The translations under genes were made by a program, and so were the position numbers. From Callaeas wilsoni (lineage: Eukaryota > Chordata > Aves > Passeriformes > Callaeidae): 64,000 bases of DNA. Location of the stretch: positions 28,298 through 92,297 of the forward strand of contig VWPU01009433.1 of the NCBI GenBank assembly GCA_013398955.1, written 5' to 3'. Of the stretch, positions 13,787 through 26,800 are shown one piece after another (position 1 is the stretch's first letter; every line of letters begins with the position of its first letter). Below the pieces are notes generated by a model. The model searched no databases. It was not told the DNA's origin and was given only the letters and a program-made list of their open reading frames with translations.

Positions 13787-15378
13787 GAGAAAAAATCTCA
13801 GCACCTGGTAGCTTTATTTTATTCAACATAAACAATGGCATAAAATTAATCTAAATTATTTTGGAATACCCCAATATTAAGATATGGAGCCAGACCATTT
13901 TGTTATGGGAGGATACATAATAGCTACTATTTTATAATAGTAAAATAGTCTAAGAAAATTTCCTACATCTAGATACTGCTCATCTCTCCTATGCTTAACT
14001 CCCACTGCAAAATGGGTTTCTTTTTTTTATTGGTATATAACAGTATAAAATCTATAAAACGCTCTTCTTGTCCAGCCTCTTTGCAAAGCAGTTTGTCATA
14101 CATAAAATATGACATAAACACTAAGATTGTATTCACTTTAGAATAACAGCATTATTCAGCAGAGTGGATTATTGCATTAGAAAGAGTGAGTTTCCTGGAA
14201 CTCATTTATTATTTACTGCAGGATGCTGATATATCTGCCATTTCTCTCAGCTGACTTTAAAAGAGTTTGTCCAAGACATGCAGCACTACCCCCCTTTCAG
14301 TAATTTTTCTTTAGTTCCACCATGGATCCAATATAAACTACTCAGGAAAAATATCTATATGTTTTGCTAAAGGACAGATTGCCTCTCACCCCTTCCTGCC
14401 TCAAAAGACAGTTAAAAATCAGTCAAAGTTGTAATTGTGGAAACCAGCAGCAGCTTTATCTGGAAAAACAGCAAAGCCCCCCACCAGGTCGAGAACAATG
14501 TGCTTTTGATTCACACTTTTCTTCTTTCCTTTACAAAATTAGCAATACTATTTTTTGAGTTAGGTTTTATACCAACAAACATTTTGAACGGGACATCTAC
14601 ATAGACTTTTAGTAGATTATATGTTGGTCTCAGGGAGGGAGGGTTTACCCTTTTCATTACATATTTTATTGTGGGAAGTACAATCATTCAGTTTTCATAT
14701 GGACACTTGCATATTCATCACCCTATGTATCACCACTGTCTGGGACATCTGAAAACATTTTCTGGGCTTTTTATTTTTTTTTCACTTGTTGCTATTAATT
14801 ACTTCAACAATGACTATTTAGCAGCCTCCCAGGGAGCATCTGCATGACAGTTACTCATCAGGCTTCCCACCACAACCAGAGCAGACTGATTGATGTCACT
14901 GCTCCACTGCAGGTGGCCGCCTGCAGCCGGACTGACGGCCAGCCCCGCTTGGTGACGAACACGGGGAGACAGCGGCCGCAGCTTCCCCAGCTGCTTTGTC
15001 CAGTCCATCTCCATTGCCTGGCCTCCACTGCTGGCTGCACTCAATGTAAATCCTCAGCTGCCTGGCAGCTCTCAGGCAATGCCTTGGTACCATCAAAACC
15101 AACCTCCAGAGTTGCACCTGCCAGGCAGAATGCTCTTGGAGAGAGGCACGGACACATGGAGACCAGTGGTGAAGATCAGAGGTAGTTTCAAGTCATTGCT
15201 TAGACATAACTAATCTTGTACGAAAACAACTGTTCTTCTTCCCCTCTTACTTATCTCCCTTACCCAACCCACAGGTTATATACTTACCACTTTCCATATA
15301 ACATGATTTACGGGGTTTATTTGGCTTATCTCATTGAAGTTTCACAGCTGTGTTACACCCCGCTCTTTAAACACCTGC

Positions 15379-15401
15379 ATACACACACACACACACACAC
15401 G
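15379..15401. repeat. CA microsatellite
   Basis: An uninterrupted dinucleotide run of about eleven CA units after TGCAT. Likely length-variable among individuals. Confidence 0.9.
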
Positions 15402-18400
15402 TCAAAACCACTCAGTACAAGCAAGCTCAACTCCCAGCAAGCCCTGTCAGTTGAGCACTATTTACATGACAAAACAATATCTATTGTTTGATAGGGGACA
15501 GTGCCAGCGTGCGAACACACATGCATGACATATCTGCTCCCATTTGCATAAAACCAGTTAGGAGATGTTTCCAGCTGACTGCTGTTTAACAGAAGTGCCG
15601 GAGCCTAACCTTGGGAACGAAGCAGACACATGGCTGTGCTCATGGGAGAGCGGGGCTTTATGTTACCCTTACACACAGTGGGGCTTCTGGATGGGAGAAC
15701 TGTCCCTCACCGTCACCTTCTGTGCAGGAGCCAATTAAATTGACTGTAGGACCTCGCTGTGAGCAGAAAGTGCCATAACCCTTTCCACAACCAACTCCCT
15801 CTCCTTCTCTGCAGCTCTTCCCTTTCTTATCCCAAAGCATGTCCTCTGCTGCGAGGGTTCAGATTACCTTTAGCATGGACAGTGTCAGTCATTCAGTTTG
15901 GGGACCCTGCTGCTGCCATGTCAGAGTGCTGGTGCAGAGGTCTCCTCCTGCCCATGTATGACCTGAACACTCTTTCCTGCTAGCACAAGCAGCCCCACAC
16001 TCTACCAGACAGCATATAATAGTAACTCAGGTTAATACTGCAAAAGACATTCCAGAAAATTTCAAGAAAAGAATTATTTCTACATTTACAGATTTTTTTC
16101 CAAGGCCAGAAAACACCACTACGACAGTATAATGCCAACCAGCACCAAGGCACAAACTCCTTCTTGAGCTAGATCCTATTTTTATACACATTATTAAAGA
16201 TGTGCAGCTAGGCAGTGATCAGGAAATGCTCTGGCTGATAGAGCAGAGAAGAAAAGAACACATTTACCAGCTTCAAAATATTTTTCAGCTGGCAAAAGAG
16301 TACTGGAGATGTTCTTCCTCTTCAAGAAAAACGTGACTTAGGAGCTGCCAGCAGCAATGACGCAGCCCCTCCTGTACGCTCACAGATGATGTCTTGGGAG
16401 AGCACTGGGAGGTGCAGTGAGGTAGGTGGACCAGTGCCACCCAGTTCAGTACTGAATCATGGAGACAACACGAGTACATGAGATGTTTGGATATTGGCAC
16501 AATATTCCTCAATATTGCTAGGCTTCTGGCACAAGAGCAAGAGTCTGGCAGGTGGTGTGTCAATTAAAAGCTTAATAAGGCTCAAGCTGAAAGTCAGTGG
16601 ATGAAATCTTAGGGATGGAGTGGCCAGGGTGGGAGAGAGATGTATTCAGACAAGCATGGGTGGAAGGGCTGACTACGTCCACGGTAACCCCCAGAGAGGT
16701 GTGTGTGCCCCTGTTATGGTGCACACTGTTGTCACCAAGAGATCACAATTTTTCCGGTTGCCTCCCACCACCACAGGGTACTGCAACAGCAAGAGGAAGC
16801 ACAAATATCTGGGGTTTTGGCACACCCTGGAAAATGAGCAAGTGAAAGAAACTGAACACAGTAGGGAAGCAAACATGGAGGTCACATTTTGTTGCATGGA
16901 ATCACTCCATCAGTCAGCACAGCTAGGACAGTAATTCTCATTTCCCAAACCCGTGTGCTGATCTCCCAGTGCTGCTGTTGAGAAGCTGGCTGTAACTCCC
17001 AAGGAAAAAAACATTATTGATGTGCTAAAATTATCTGCACCTGATTCACACAGGGAACTGCTTTAGGAAAGATCGCAAACCTGCTGAGTCTGCCAGAGGG
17101 CTCCCTCTGACCTCAGCAGACTTTGCAAGAGCCCTGAAAGAACTGGGGAGCAACTTTAAATCATCTCTGAGGAGATCCTAGTAAGGAGAGGAAAGTGTAG
17201 GTTTAGGGACTTTATCCTATCTTATCCATGAGTTTGGGCCAAAGACAGCAAAGACTCTCTGATGCAGCGCACACTTCCCATGGTGCTCAGTGCTTTGGGT
17301 TACACAGCAGCAGCCGAGGGGGACAAAGCTTGTCCTCTTGAGACCATGGGCTCAATTCTGCTTTGGTAGCCAGGTCAAGTCAGCTACCAAAACTGCTGTT
17401 TCACAGCTGTGCAGGATCCTACATGACACCCACAGAAGGTCTCTACTCCAATTCTAATGCAAAGATGTTCATAAATGACAAAATGATTCCAACACATATC
17501 AAAGGATATATTTGTCAGCAGTCTCAGCAAACAGACAAGACTACCATGTGAAGGCATGTAATGGCACAGAAACTGGGGCAATGAACAGAGATTTCAATAC
17601 TCTCAGTACTGTACCCCAGACAATTACAACATTCTCTTCCCCACAAAATAAGCTGGTTTATCAAAACGATACCTAATATTTATCTACTATATTGGCAAAC
17701 AAAATGAAGCATGGAGGATCACTCTACAGGATCTCTGTCCCCTTCTCTTCTTCCATTTCCTTCACTGCTTTCTCATCTAGATAAAACACTGGAGTTTTTT
17801 TTGTCACTCTCCTCTAGATCACTTATTCCAGCTCTCTGCTCCCTCATCCCCTGAGGTAGTTCTTTTGAGGCTTGGTACTCAAAACTACGCAGAATATTTG
17901 CAGAGGGCTCTTGATGTGAGCAGCCCTAAAGGCAACCTGGTTGCAAGGAGAGAAATACTGAGCAGAATATATGTGCTGAAAGAGGAAATGCCTGCTGGAC
18001 TGTGAGCCTGGGAGCCAGCAGCATCCTTGAGAAGTTCAGTCAGCATCTTCGAAGGGCAGCTGGATGTCCAGAAACCAGAGGCATCCTGAGATACCATCAA
18101 AAAGCACAAAACCAAGGAACTTACCATCTGAAAAGGTGAAAAAAGTGGGAAAGGTGGAAAAAGGGGAAAACATCCTGAGAAAATAAGAAAACAACTGCCA
18201 TTGGCTGTTCTAACTGCAAGAACAGGAAACAGTCTAGAAAACACAAATTGGTCTGAGATATGAGAAATCATCATCATCTGCTCGTTCTTCCACCTGAAAA
18301 ACAGAAATTAACAGCACCTCGTGGCTGCTGAGGGAGTGTGTCATACATCCTCTAATGTCTCTGTGCCATAGAAAGGACTTACTTTTTACCCAAACTGGAG

Positions 18401-21400
18401 CTTTATCCTCTTGTTATTTCCTGCACTGCTTGTGATTTTCCTACACAGGTTGAGCTCCCTACACGAACTTTCTGCAAGATCTTCCAGACAAACTCTTGGA
18501 CCCTCATTAGGGATGTCTGGCTGACTCCCAGCTTCGTGACAAGGCTCATCACTGACGTGAGACTCTGCCTCTTACTTTACTGGTCTTCCCCTGGGACCAC
18601 TTCTGTATTACAGAATCCCTGAAACCTCCCATGGTCAAAATATTCTTACCCCCGCAGGCCAGTTAACCCTTCAGGTCATGAAAACCACACAGTTAATAAT
18701 TCCCTCTGATCTCCTCTACAGATCAGTTTCTGCATCCTAGAGCCCTGGAGCTGGGCTTTGCCTTTCCTTGCAACTGCATCAGACAGATCAAATTCACTTT
18801 CCAGCACACTCCAAATTCTCAGACTTTTTTCTGCAGCTTAAACAGTAATTCTCTGCCTTGCAGGAAACAGAGATCCAATCTCACAGTGTAGTGCTTGGTA
18901 CTCAACTCAGCAGAGTTTAATCCTCTTGATTTTGGGCCTACTGGAGCTAAATCCCTATGGATTTCCTCTCCTTCTGAAGTTCCGGCATTTCCTCCCTATT
19001 CTACCCTCCCACACTGCTTAGAGGTCCTTTCTGTCCCACCACCCCATTTGTGAATTAAGGGTTAAATGCTATTTCTATTTTTCATAAGCTAGGGGCACCA
19101 AGAAGAACACAATTGAGTGTGATGAGCCCAATGGTCCTGTTTTAACACTCATTTCTCTGTAGTTACACAAGCAGGAAGGGCAGAAGCAGAAGTAACTTGC
19201 AGAACCAAAACCCACAAACATTTCAGGCAGCAACAAAGAATGTATCTACCTGGAAACCCTTTTATATTGTATTAAAGGACTGTTACATCCTGTTTTACAA
19301 CATGTTGCAGTCGCCTCAGGTATAAAGCAATTGCTTTCATTAGCAGCACCCCACAAGTGCTTAATCAATACAAAGTACCTAAATAAGCCAAATCTTTGTG
19401 AAAAACAAGTCTGGGCGATAAAAATAACCTTAAAAATAAAACTAAAAAATAAAGTGTTTTGCAGACATTCTATGGGCTGCATGCATCACATCAGATTATA
19501 TTTTTCACTGCTTTACTGCATTGTGCTTTCAACTTGAAGATCTCTTAATGCTGACGGCATGGCTGATCTTGCTTTCATGTTGGCTTGCAAGCGTAACAGT
19601 AGGCAGTGCAAGGATTATCTCAATGGAAAAATCTCTGGCGAGACCAGAAGGTGCACTGGCGATAGCATGATAATGAGGGATGCTTTACAAGGGAAAAGTC
19701 TCTCCTTGGACACTGACAGTTAATAGCTCTCAACTCACTCACCTCTTCAATCAGAGGTGTCCATGATGGAAGCTGAGGACAGTGGGACCAAAGAGCTGGA
19801 ATAACCATCTGAAGCATGCACTCTAACTTACCATGGGAAAACACTCGGATTGGAAAAGAAATGCAAAAATGAACCAGTACAGAAAGTACCACCAAATCTG
19901 AGTAATGACTTATCTTCTGCATGGACTTCAGAAATCACATCACACTCTCAGGTATAATTTTCTAAGCCCTAGTCAGTGATCCCACAAGACCAGCTAGTCC
20001 TCCAGCATTGAGAGAGCCTTATTTTCCAGAAACAATGAAACACTTTAGCACATGGAAAGTCCCTCCTCATGCAGAGGATGGGGTTTCCTAGGGGGACAGT
20101 CTGTGACTTTGTCTTGAAGAATTCAAGCTAGCTAAGCTAGCCTCCTGCTTAGGGAAATTCCATTTCAATGGCAAGTTTGACATTCCTTGAGTCACAGGTC
20201 CTTAAAAATGCAGTTCAACAGAAGTGTACAAGGACGGCAGAGGAGGCAAGGAACCACACAGCCCAAAAACCACAGAAGTGTGACATAAATACCATAACTC
20301 AGTGCCACAGGTTAAGTCCAAGCTCTTCACAATCCCTAGTTACCCAGGAACTGTAATGCATTTCTAAAAACATTTCTAAAATGCAAATCCATGGCATCAT
20401 TTTTACATATTTTAGACAAAAAATTCTGAAAGGTCATATTTAGTTTTTTACTCACTCTTAAGGATCTACCATTCAGTTTTTTCTGATGAACATTTTACAG
20501 CTGTGTCTTGCAAGGCAGCCTCTGGAGGACAGTGGGGATGCTCGCTTCAGTCTTTCCCAGTGTTGACAACAACAGCAAGTCTCTGTACCACAGTATGGTA
20601 CACTGCTCCTGGGTGAGGAGAAACACATCATTAATGGAGCATCACAGCACACTGAGAAACACAGATATTTAATACCAGTGCTTTCTGCAGCACTCAGCTG
20701 CCTGCATACACCTGGGCAAATCCAGACGTTTCCTCCTGAGTTTTACACACCCATTTCCCATTACAAACAATTCCCAACCGCAGCTGTCCAGTTTGGTTCT
20801 CACTAACTGACCGCTGAAAATAAAATTGTGCAGCTCTCACTGCTTTGTAAGGATGAGGAAAATGCAACCGAGACCTTCCTTTCTTCCCAGAAATCACGTG
20901 ACAAATCAATAAAATCAGGAAAGGGACAAATTCACAACAGTGTTCACGAATGATGGAAGTCACTTGGCCTGCATGAACTTTTGAAAGCTGAAAACTGCTA
21001 AGGATAAATAATCTCTCTTGATCTCTGAAGCAGAAATCATTGCTGAAATGCCAGTTCAGTGACTTCAATTAGAAAATGCTGTTGGAAGACCTTACCATCC
21101 CTCTTTCCTACTAATTAAAATCACTACATAATTTAGCTGCCTTTGCTATCCTTTTTCCTAATGCATTCAGATCAGCAGATGTGTTTAAGTACAAAAACCA
21201 CCTGGTAATACATAAAGGCATTGGAAAACTAAGCACTAGTTATGTCTGTGACTTGACCTTTCGGTACCGTTTTGCTGACTATGTTGTCAATGACAATGTC
21301 ACTGTCTTGTGAATACACCTTGCTGTTTCATTTTAATTGGAAATACAAACCGAAATGTATAGAATCAAATAAATAAACAAACTGTATTTAAACTACAGGT

Positions 21401-21653
21401 AGACTATCAACAGTCACGTTCAAGATGATGTGCAAAAAGACATAGCCTAAGGTGAGAATCAAGAAATAGAACTTGGAGAGACATTTCCAGAGCTCATCCC
21501 TTCTTACAGCTTGGATGAACTTATATACTGCTTCTGTTTAGGAATAAGTGGTGTACTCTGAAAACAGGTTCCTAAAATGTCTCAGAGGTGGTACAAGTTC
21601 CATAAGTTATGTGCTGTTACAATTTCATGTAGGAACTGGAAAAATAGAAGGTG

Positions 21654-21678
21654 CTTTTTTTTAAAAAAAAAAAAAAAA
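21654..21678. repeat. T8/A16 homopolymer pair with A-rich trailer
   Basis: TTTTTTTT is followed directly by sixteen A and then AC-rich sequence (CAAAACAAACC). It could be a degraded retroposon tail, or a simple AT hairpin-forming tract. No mobile element is recognisable upstream. Confidence 0.6.
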
Positions 21679-23779
21679 CAAAACAAACCACAAACCAGAA
21701 ACATTCGTGCAGAAACATGATTAAGCCTAACTCAAGATAATTTGATTATCTGTATCATTCTGTTCACCTCATCAGGTTCATCAGGAACACAGCTAGTGTG
21801 ACTTCACTTGGGTATCTTACCTCTTACCTATACTCTTTGAAAACTGTATCCTAACAGAAGTAACTCCACATCTATACAAATAGTGTATCTGGCAAACAGT
21901 ATCTACGCTAATGAAATTAACCAAATATGCTGCTAATTTACACATTATTTGTTAAAGACTGCTCACAATCTGAAACTCGGTTCAAAGAAAAGGGTCCAAA
22001 AGGTGAACCAGATCCCTGTTCTGTATTTGTGAGGAAAACCAAGCGGCAGTAATCAGACAGAGTGGCAGACAGCGCAGGAGGGATCCAGCAGCAATGCTGT
22101 GAACAGTTTAAGAGCCCAGGCATGCTACCCAGCATCTTGTATGAGATCAGAGAACAAAAGCATGGGCAGGATTTCAAGAGCATCAGGGACTGCAGACAGA
22201 TGACAGCTGAGGTGAGGCTGAGGAAGAAGCACACACTGTAACCTTTGATGAGGAAAAGGTCAGGAAAGACACTGCCTGGAATGAAATGTGCAAAGCTGGA
22301 CTGGAAAAGGCACTGGTGCCACCAACAATTACTGACAGCACATTAAGCAATAAGGGAGAGAAGAGAAATGCAGAAGGTATGTAGAAGAGCAAATGCAACA
22401 GGTGATGGTCTGGTCTTTTTTTCATGCTGGAAGAAGTTCAGAGGAGCTTATGCTGCTCACAAAACCAGAGGAATGAGATGTGAGGGCAGATACTAAGAGA
22501 AGAGATGAAAAAGCAGTGAAATTGTCTGAGATCATATATGATCATCAGGGCAAGTGGAGGGGTTAGCAAAGGAGGCCAGGGAAAGAACTTCTGCCTTTGC
22601 TGAAGAATGAAAGGCTTGTAGGAACAGAGAAGAGAATACAAGCAATGAAAAAGCTTATTTCACCAATATTCCCTTCAAAACAGTTTCTGATTTCCTACAC
22701 TGAGAGAGAACTGAAAGGAGGAAAAACAGAATAACCCAGAGACAAGCCTATGCTGTCAAAAACCTCACTGGGGCTGTAGAGTAAATATTTATAATAAATA
22801 CTACTTGTTTATAAACTGTCATATTTGCTTAGTGCACATGATTTAAGAAACACACAGGTATTTCCCAAAATGCACTCCAGTCCATTTAGGAGGAGGTATT
22901 TCAAATTTTCTTTAGGTGGGAATAGAAAGTCTGTATACTCCTCTCTTTTGTATCAGTCATCCAAGTCTCTGTTAGGAAAGATTATTAACACTCTTTTTCC
23001 CCCTCCCTGCCATTTTAGATGTATGCACAAATCACTTAAAAAACCAATACTGTAACTGTGATATATAAGGGAGCAAATTTAATCACGAGAGATCAACAAC
23101 AAAACTTCAATTATCCACAGTAAGACAAGAATTCAAGTTTAAGAAAGCGTGACTCTCACTAATAAAGCTGTCCTCATCTTTGAACTGCTGCTGTGAGTGT
23201 TAAGCATTTCACTTTAGATTAAATATTGCATTCATTCAATGTGCAGTGTTCCTTTGTACGCTGTATGCACACAGAAAAACATGCAAAGCTGTACAAACCT
23301 GGTTTTAGCCAAGCCCATTATTTTTTATGCTTATTAAATATATTTTAGCAGCATAAGTATTAGTTATAAAATTGTACAAAAGCAATTGTTCCTCTGTAGA
23401 ACCACCAATTATGTATGTTCATATACATCAATTAAATATGTTCATATACTTACATTCAGTTAATAAATCGCAAAGCATCTATTTCACTGCCTTTGAAATA
23501 CAAATATGTTGAGCTCCACCATTCACCTGGTGTATCTAGCAAAGTATTTTAAGTGATGTTGGAAAATACAATGAGTTAGAAAGCAAAGACTGACAAGGCT
23601 AGACAATGTTGATACTGATGCTGTAATTATTATTTAGGTTTTAATCTTCTAAATCCAGGGGAGACAGGTTTGGTTTAACAGTTTGTCAACAGGACAGTAT
23701 CTTTGAAAAACAGCTCTTCACTGAAAGGTGATGTTTTTCCTCAGTACTGAGATTAAAGGTGGAGTACGTACTTTTCACA

Positions 23780-23810
23780 ATCAATCAATCATCATCACCA
23801 TCAATCAAAC
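23780..23810. repeat. TCAA/TCA simple repeat
   Basis: A short imperfect run, AATCAATCAATCATCATCACC, that slips between tetranucleotide and trinucleotide periods. No function is evident. Confidence 0.7.
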
Positions 23811-26800
23811 CCTATGTCGGTAAAGCCCACTTAGAGCCCTCTTGAAACACATTTGTTTTATTTCCTAATGGTGAGAAATCTTTGGTCTGCCATGCTACAG
23901 AAACAGAAGAGAAAAATTTCTGAAAAAAGGCCAGTCTTACAGAGAAATGGGTTGCAATTAAAGCCTTCCACACATTAGCCATAAAAAATAGACACAATAT
24001 TGTAGCATATGCAGCAGCAATTTTTTTTAACTGTATATTGGATTTATTTTACAAACTTGTCCTAGTGAAGGGAGGCAAAAGAGAGCTTGCACTGTGGTTT
24101 ATCATATACTTGAGGAACAGGACTCATAAAGGGTAGTGTGCAGCCATTCACAGATGGTGCTTATATTTTGTTATTAACCAAGTTGCTCCAAGCTCTGGAT
24201 GAAAGCAGAAACAGATGTTCTGTTTTCTTTGAGACCTTTTTGCAAGTCCAACCCAGTGCACTGGGAACACGTCTGTCTCAGGCTGCACTGTGACACCTCC
24301 CTGAGAGCTTTGGCCAAGAAAAGATGATTTGCCTGTGCAAAACTGAGTAGAAAAAATAGTAGACGTAGCTGGGCTAGGTTTAGCACAGTGTATTGGATGG
24401 TGAGTGTCTGAAGAATGTCCAATAATGTGCATTATCAGGACACGATATACTACATTTCTTTCCAGATGACTGGACTTCACTATTTGTGCAAAAAAGCTGG
24501 ACAAGGTCATGTTGCAGCAGCCCTCAGTAATGGCAGTAAACTGAGAGCACAGTAAAAACCCCTCTCACACCAGGGCACGGCAGAGAGACAGAGTCTGTCC
24601 AAAGACCCGCTGTCATAGCTCGTACCTGTTTTCATGAGGCAACACCCAGAAGGGGGAGATGGTAATTGGGTCTCTTTGTTCATTCAGTTCTTAATCTCTC
24701 TGTTGAGACTGACAACGGGGGAGACCATTAGTGTCAGCTCTGCTGGGACTTTCTGTTATTAAGGCTACTTAAGCTTTTCCAAGCAAATTGCATGTGTCAA
24801 ACTAGCAGCACACAGTGATGGGCAAAAAAGCCATTACACAACTGCTCTCCCTTTCTATTGATCCACCCAGGTGCAAGGGGGAAGGGAAAGACAAAACCCT
24901 GGAGACTTCAACCAATTCTTTGCAATTCCCTGCTCCTCCCACTCATTATATTTCTATTTTACACTATTTACAGGCAATACATTAGTCATTCCCTCCACTT
25001 CTTTCTCTTAATAGGAGGTTAATGACTGAGCATACAAGTCCCTCACAAAACTTTGCAATAGTGACCACGCTGGATACGCTTTGCTGGATAAGTTAAATCT
25101 TTAAAAAGTTTTGGTTTAGATTAGTTAAATTTCCTTCTACTGTTGATGGAGAAAGACAAACAATGTAATGCAGGCACGGCAGTGCCCCAGCTTCTTTCTT
25201 GCCCCTGCCTCTGACCACAAAGGGACCTCACATCTGATTTTCACACACCTCTATCTAGACAGTGCGAACTCCATATGTAACAAAAACCTAGCCATCTTCT
25301 AGAGAAAATATTTTGCTACGTCAAGGCTTTTTAGAGAAAAGAGCTATGTCTTCTTAGAGAAAGAGCTAGAAATTGTTTCTAGACTGTCTTCTGAACTGTC
25401 ATTACAGCCCTTAGCTCCCATCTGAGGCTACAGGATTCCCAGCACCTTTTACCCACCATTCATTTTTCTGTCATTAAAGCGGCAAAGCCATTGCTCATGC
25501 CACTTGGAGTATATCTAACCTTACATACACAAAACCTTAAGTAGAAAATAAGTATGATCCTTGACCCTATAATATCACAGGGAATTTGCTGCTAACTTTG
25601 ATGATTCCACTCCAACTCCTGATGCACAGAGAGCTACAAGGCTTATTATTGTTCATATCTACAAATGGCTTTAAATCTCTAGGCTACTTTTTTGGATCTT
25701 GGAATATTTAGTCCGTGGATCTCGATCTAGAACGCATCGTGCTGAAAAATTCCTTCTGCTAGGTGTAATGCTTGTTATTAAAATCCATGCAGGTTCTTTG
25801 AAGCAAACAGGGCTTGCCACCCTGCAATACAAGTCTAAAATATGAATTGTAAAAGGAACAGTTTTTAATTCAAGTATGGGATCATCTGAACTACAGCATT
25901 TCTCCATTATATCTTACTTTCCTCTCTTTTGCTAGTTTCTTTACTGCTTTTCAGAAGAAAATAAAATGAGAAAGGGGAGAAATAGTAGAGGGGAAGTTTA
26001 AGCAGATAGAACTTAGTCCATTTGAAGTTAAGCATGCCAAAGGAAGGACAATTCAGCTACCTGCAAAGCCACTGTAGGGCACACACATTAAAATCAGATA
26101 CTGTGACAGGCTGCAAGGCCCAGACACCAGAGAATTGTCATGGTTCTTGCAGGAAAACTTACCTTTATATTTATGAACTTCCTGGCTGTTTATTGTTCTC
26201 TTTTTAGATGTTTGATGATGAACACAAGTAGTTGTGTCACTATTTCACTAAGTACCCTGACATTTTAGCTGGATGTTTCAAAGAGATTTATGCCCCTCCA
26301 TCTAAAAAGGGCAAAAAGAGAGGTAAAGATGAACAAAGGGCTCTGGAGCACTATGACCGTGGGAATGAGGTGCCCTCCACATGAAAACAGAAGAGCTCTT
26401 TAGATAACATAATGGACAGCCTACAAAATGTCACTTACTCAGCTTTCTCTAAAGATGAGGAGTTTTAGGACCACCATGCGTAGGAATTAATTCAAACAGA
26501 TGAACAGGCTGTTAGATTTTTCCTCTAGAAGAATCTGAGGGCCACACTGCCCCATCTCTCTCCCTCACCACCACGCTGCCCATAAGACAAGGGACTGGAG
26601 ATACATATCCACAGGTAGCCCAGACCCAACCTCTTCAATGACTGCAGAGCACGCTTATGGAGATAGAAACAGAAGGCAGTCCACACTAGGCACTTAATTA
26701 GGAGATTCTAAACATCCTTTTGGAGGCAAAATGTCTCTTTCCATTCACTAAAAGAGAGTCCCAGGCAGACAGGTTGGTTTAAGAGTCAAATGTCCAAATT

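Noticed and set aside
17851..17875. TGAGGTAGT, the start of a let-7-like mature sequence
   Set aside because: The match stops after nine bases (then TCTTTTGAGG), and no complementary hairpin arm is evident nearby.
17885..18277. Minus-strand 130-codon hydrophobic open frame
   Set aside because: Hydrophobic, Phe- and Ser-rich, because it reads the complement of a purine-rich strand. No domain, no promoter and no splice context.
21600..21700. Possible processed pseudogene ending in the poly(A) at 21662
   Set aside because: No coding similarity or polyadenylation signal in the preceding sequence.
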